NCBI RefSeq assembly: GCF_028532485.1 | Contig: NZ_CP116942.1 | Location: 4,278,001-4,342,000, forward strand | Reading direction: 5' to 3' | Length of the DNA stretch: 64,000 nucleotides | DNA from: Iamia majanohamensis | GTDB lineage: Bacteria; Actinomycetota; Acidimicrobiia; Acidimicrobiales; Iamiaceae | In this document: positions 60,793-64,000 of the stretch, piece by piece | How positions within the stretch are numbered: position 1 is the stretch's first letter | How the letters are laid out: the number at the start of each line of letters is the position of its first letter | Notes under the pieces: model-generated | Databases searched by the model: none | The model's input: only the letters and a program-made list of their open reading frames with translations | Told to the model about the DNA's origin: nothing | Position numbers and translations under genes: made by a program

Positions 60793-61161
60793 TCAGCCGG
60801 GCGGGGTGACGGCGTGCTGCTGGAGGTCGTGGAGGTCCACCCACTCGAGGGTGGCCACGTGGGTCGCCTCCAGCACCACCGCGGGGGCGGCCCCGGCCTC
60901 CAGGGCCTCCTGCCAGCGCGGCGCGCACAGGCACCACTGGTCGCCCGGCGACAGCCCGGCGAAGCCGTGCTCGGGCATCGGGGTGGCCAGGTCGTTGCCC
61001 ACCGACGCCGAGAACTCGAGGAAGGCGGCGGTGACCCGGGCACAGACGGTGTGCACGCCGACGTCGTCGCCGCCGGTGTTGCAGCACCCGTCGCGGTAGA
61101 AGCCGGTCAGCGGCTCGGTGCTGCAGGACTGGAGCTCGGTGCCGAGGACGTTGCGGGCCAT
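60793..61161 (-). CDS. DUF2237 family protein
   Basis: A 122-residue protein matching the DUF2237 pattern: ARNVLGTELQSCSTEPLTGFYRDGCCNTGGDDVGVHTVCARVT, then FLEFSASVGNDLATPMPEHGFAGLSPGDQWCLCAPRWQEAL and HVATLEWVDLHDLQQHAV. Six conserved Cys are visible. Function unknown across the family. ATG at 61161. Confidence 0.92.
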   Translation of the reverse strand: MARNVLGTELQSCSTEPLTGFYRDGCCNTGGDDVGVHTVCARVTAAFLEFSASVGNDLATPMPEHGFAGLSPGDQWCLCAPRWQEALEAGAAPAVVLEATHVATLEWVDLHDLQQHAVTPPG

Positions 61162-61232
61162 CCCTCATGGCACCACACCGGCCGCCCCGCCGACGAGTCG
61201 TCCCGCCCGCCCGACGCTGGGCCGGGGCGCGC

Positions 61233-61262
61233 CACCGCCGCCCGCGCGGGCGGGCGGCGGTG
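61233..61262 (-). terminator. Terminator of the OmpA-domain lipoprotein gene
   Basis: CACCGCCGCCCGC pairs perfectly with GCGGGCGGCGGTG (13 bp) around GCGG, 20 bases past the stop at 61282. Confidence 0.65.
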
Positions 61263-61281
61263 ACGGCGACGTCGCGAGGCG

Positions 61282-63594
61282 TCAGGCGCCGTAGGTGATG
61301 GTCACCCGGCGGTTGCGGGCCCGGCCGTCGGGGTTGTCCCGACCGTCGACCTCGTTGGCCGCCACCGGGTCGGACTCACCCGCACCGGAGACCACCAGCT
61401 CGACCGAGCTGCCCAGGATGGGGCGGAGGACGTCGGCCACGGCCTGGGCCCGCTGCTCGGAGAGGGCCTGGTTGGCGGCGTCGTCGCCGACGCTGTCGGT
61501 GTGGCCCACCACCTCGACGGTGCCCGAGGCGACGGGGACCAGCCGCTCGCCGACCTCCTGGAGGCGGGCGGCGGCCGCGGGGGCGATCTCGGCCGAGCCG
61601 AAGGCGAAGAGGACGTCGGTGTCGAGGTCCAGCTCCACCTCGTCGCCCCGGCGCGTCTCGCTCTGGAGGTCGTCGGCCACGCCCACCGAGCCGACCAGCG
61701 TGTCGCCCCGGGGGGCGTCGGAGGGACGGGGCAGGTCGAGGTACCAGGGGGCGGCCTCGTCGGCGACGTCGACGGGCGCCGAGCCCAGCCAGCCGTCCAG
61801 CTCGGCCACCACCGCCTCGACGTCGGCAGGCAGCTCCGGGAAGCGGACCTCCTGGACGAGCGCCTCGCCCACCCCCAGCCCGCGGGACCACTCGGTCGTG
61901 ACGCACGGCGGCAGGGGCTGGAAGCGACGGCCGGAGGCCGGGTCCGAGAGGGTGAGGTCGCACAGGCCGGCCTCGGGCTCGAAGGCGTCGGGGGCGGCGT
62001 CGTTGACGCGGCGGGCCCGGACGAGCACGCCGGCCGAGCCGGGCAGGCGCCCCACCGACAGGATGTCGGTGCGGACCTCGCCGGAGCGGTCGTCCACCAG
62101 GGAGGCCGCCACCTCGTCGCCGGGGGCGGCGGGCTCGGGCCCGTCGACCACGGGCACGTCGGCGAGGGTGCCGAAGCCGGGGACGTCGACGCTGACCGCG
62201 TCGGACCCGTCGGCCACGGGGGCCACCGCCACGTGGAGCGTGCGGGTGGTCCCCTCGGCCACACCGGCCGCGGCGGTGGAGCCGTCGGCGCCGTCGCTGC
62301 CCTCGAGGGTGCCCAGGCGCTGGCGCTCGGCCGGGTCGATGACGGCCCAGTCGTCGAGGTCGACGTCGAGGCCCTGGGGCCAGGTGCGGTCCGACCCGCT
62401 CCGGGTGAGGTCCACGTAGACGGTGCTGCGGGCCTCGCCGGTGCGCACCACGGCGCGGGCAGCGACCGACCAGCCCGGCTCCGCCTCGGAGCTCAGCGCC
62501 GGGCCGGGGTCGGGGAGGGAGACCTGGGGCCCCTCGGCGTCGGCCGAGACGTCGTCGGGCTCGGCCAGGGTGATCAGGTCGCCCTCGTCTCGGGCCGGGC
62601 CGTCGAGCGTCGCCGTCCGGGGCTCGTCGAGGTCGTCGGGGGCGAGGGTGGTCGTGGGGGCGTCGTCGGCCACCGTCACCGGGAGGCTGCGGCGGACGCC
62701 CGGGATGCGGACCAGCACCGTGTCGGGGTCGCCGCCGGGGGCCGCCACCAGGACGTCCCGGGTGACCGACCGGCCCGAGGGGACCGGGTCCTCGGCCAGC
62801 TCGGCCACCGACCGGCTGCTCTCGGTGCGCACCTGGCCGAGGCGGCCGGTGGCGGGATCGACGACCGAGGCGTCGGCCAGGTCGGCGAGGGCGGACGGCG
62901 AGAGGGCGTCACCGGTGCCGTTGCGGTCCTCGACGCGCAGGAGGATGCCGTCCGGCGTCCGCCAGGCGCCCTGGACGGCGACCTCGTGGTCCGGGGCCAG
63001 CTCGTCGACGGTGACCGTCGAGGGCGCCGGCGCGAACCGGACGTGGCGGACGGGGACGTCGTCGGCCGGCCGCCACCCGGGCAGGGCCACCCGCACCGAG
63101 CCGGCACCGGGGTCGACGTCGGCGAAGGTCACGTGCACGATCGCGGTGGCGCCGGACGGGACCGTCGTGGGCGAGCCCGAGCACAGGCAGGGCGAGCCGC
63201 CGTCGCCGGCCACGGGTGCGTGGCGCACGGTGCCCTCGGTGGTGACGATCCGCGTGGCGACGAGCCCGTCGAAGCCGAACAGGCTCGAGAGCGACGCCGA
63301 GCCCGACCCCTCGTTGGTGACCTCGGCGACGAGGGTGGTGGTGCCGTCGGGCTCCCGGAGGAGGGGCCGGAGGGCGACCGAGGCGTCGGGCTGGGCGGGC
63401 GAGGCCACCTCGACCACCGGCTCGTCCTCGGGCCAGGCCCGCAGCTCGGCGGCGGGCTCGGTGGTGGTCGTGGTGTCGGTGTCCTCACCGCTGCGGAGGG
63501 CCCCGGTGCACCCGGTGGCGAGCAGCCCGGCGACGGCCAGGGCCACGCCGACGAGGCGCGCCCGGCGGTGGGGGTGGTTCGGTGTCGTGGTCAT
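61282..63594 (-). CDS. Lipoprotein with C-terminal OmpA-like peptidoglycan-binding domain
   Basis: A 770-residue lipoprotein. The signal LVGVALAVAGLLATGC has lipobox Cys at about residue 29, followed by a Thr-rich linker and a large, weakly repetitive beta-rich region (about 45-640) with recurring VPG/LPGxR/VxVAxxPGG strands. The final 115 residues are an OmpA domain: DVLFAFGSAEIAPAAAARLQEVGERL, VVGHTDSVGDDAANQALSEQRAQAV and GESDPVAANEVDGRDNPDGRARNRRVTI, including the Asp and Arg that grip diaminopimelate. In a monoderm it would link the membrane to peptidoglycan. The middle region is unrecognised. Confidence 0.88.
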   Translation of the reverse strand: MTTTPNHPHRRARLVGVALAVAGLLATGCTGALRSGEDTDTTTTTEPAAELRAWPEDEPVVEVASPAQPDASVALRPLLREPDGTTTLVAEVTNEGSGSASLSSLFGFDGLVATRIVTTEGTVRHAPVAGDGGSPCLCSGSPTTVPSGATAIVHVTFADVDPGAGSVRVALPGWRPADDVPVRHVRFAPAPSTVTVDELAPDHEVAVQGAWRTPDGILLRVEDRNGTGDALSPSALADLADASVVDPATGRLGQVRTESSRSVAELAEDPVPSGRSVTRDVLVAAPGGDPDTVLVRIPGVRRSLPVTVADDAPTTTLAPDDLDEPRTATLDGPARDEGDLITLAEPDDVSADAEGPQVSLPDPGPALSSEAEPGWSVAARAVVRTGEARSTVYVDLTRSGSDRTWPQGLDVDLDDWAVIDPAERQRLGTLEGSDGADGSTAAAGVAEGTTRTLHVAVAPVADGSDAVSVDVPGFGTLADVPVVDGPEPAAPGDEVAASLVDDRSGEVRTDILSVGRLPGSAGVLVRARRVNDAAPDAFEPEAGLCDLTLSDPASGRRFQPLPPCVTTEWSRGLGVGEALVQEVRFPELPADVEAVVAELDGWLGSAPVDVADEAAPWYLDLPRPSDAPRGDTLVGSVGVADDLQSETRRGDEVELDLDTDVLFAFGSAEIAPAAAARLQEVGERLVPVASGTVEVVGHTDSVGDDAANQALSEQRAQAVADVLRPILGSSVELVVSGAGESDPVAANEVDGRDNPDGRARNRRVTITYGA

Positions 63595-63694
63595 GGCGCC
63601 AGGGGACCACCGCGGGCGGGGTGGCGACCATGGGGGACGACCCCCACGCGGCACGGCCGGGGCCGTGACCAGGGACGTCCGGGCGGCGGCGGGG

Positions 63695-64000
63695 TCACGG
63701 CCCGAGGAAGAGGTAGGCGGTGACGAGGGCGGCGACCGCCACGGCGACGGCGGCGGCCACGATCCGCACCCCCGGCGCCGCAGCCACCCGCCGACCGAGG
63801 AGGGCGGCGGCGCCCAGCAGGGCGGTGGTGAGGACCAGGTGCACGATGCGGCGGGCGGCCAGCCCGCCGGGGGTGACGGTGGCGACGAGGGATGCCACCT
63901 CGGCGGCCACCGCCCCGGCCACGGCACCGCCGGCCACCGCGGCCGCCACGCGACCGGGGGCGACGGGGGCGGGGGCGGGCTCGGCACCTGCGGCCGGGGC
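63695..64000 (-). CDS. Small membrane protein, cut by right window edge
   Basis: The frame is open to the right edge. The visible part has an Ala/Pro-rich start, then three hydrophobic stretches (GGAVAGAVAAEVASLVATV; IVHLVLTTALLGAAALLG; VRIVAAAVAVAVAALVTAYLFL) and ends GP. A GTG at 63949 could be the start (84 residues), but an upstream start beyond the window is equally possible. No family recognised. Confidence 0.5.
   Translation of the reverse strand, partial: APAAGAEPAPAPVAPGRVAAAVAGGAVAGAVAAEVASLVATVTPGGLAARRIVHLVLTTALLGAAALLGRRVAAAPGVRIVAAAVAVAVAALVTAYLFLGP

Overview
The window is one contiguous stretch of bacterial chromosome with very high G+C (roughly three quarters by eye). Starts are often GTG, genes are densely packed, and ten junctions overlap by four bases (GTGA). 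Gene content points to a free-living actinobacterium, most likely class Acidimicrobiia (Iamia/Ilumatobacter-like). The indicators are a monoderm type IV pilus locus, a MeaA-type mutase with MeaB, an F420-type luciferase-like enzyme, several ECF sigma factors and a class F sortase. The lineage is an inference; no rRNA or marker gene is present. I saw no tRNA, rRNA, insertion sequence, prophage or CRISPR array.

Layout. 1-2.8 kb: two alpha/beta hydrolases (one cut by the edge), a Wzx-like flippase and a doubtful small membrane protein. 2.9-12.2 kb (all minus strand): a type IV pilus operon in the order pilB, pilC, two minor pilins around a very large pilin with a Gly-rich C-terminus, major pilin, pilT. 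12.4-21.2 kb: SpoU methyltransferase, SDR, acyl-CoA dehydrogenase with a divergent TetR regulator, a cobalamin/siderophore-type binding protein overlapping a membrane adenylate cyclase, an SRPBCC protein and a pirin. 21.3-28.2 kb: YjbR protein, MFS transporter antisense to a secreted-protein ORF, acyl-CoA mutase (MeaA-like), its G-protein chaperone MeaB, a lipoprotein. 28.3-39.5 kb: luciferase-like oxidoreductase, methyltransferases, a thioredoxin/DsbB-type thiol-oxidation pair, HrpB helicase, glutamate dehydrogenase, XRE-cupin regulator with a divergent EamA exporter, an AI-2E family permease.

39.6-51.7 kb is the regulatory and envelope centre. It holds an ECF42-type sigma factor with its DGPF (YCII) partner, a small ECF sigma factor, and a second sigma factor fused to a zinc-binding segment, a membrane helix and an outside domain. 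Next come a secreted Asp-rich wall-protein candidate, a class F sortase, a DUF5819 protein, an HTTM protein and a RecQ-like helicase, then Fur and catalase. A 36-bp promoter-like sequence, 33/36 identical, precedes both the small ECF gene and the sortase operon, which suggests one sigma factor drives both. 51.9-64 kb: lipoprotein, ABC exporter pair, acetyltransferase, serine hydrolase, APH-like kinase, SDR plus QueA-like enzyme, DUF2237 protein, an OmpA-domain lipoprotein and a membrane protein cut by the right edge.

Intergenic regions carry several families of strong hairpins. Some occur as tandem pairs whose arms differ by paired base changes while an inner motif is kept at a fixed position. 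These look like terminators or REP/BIME-like elements and are not explained by the genes.
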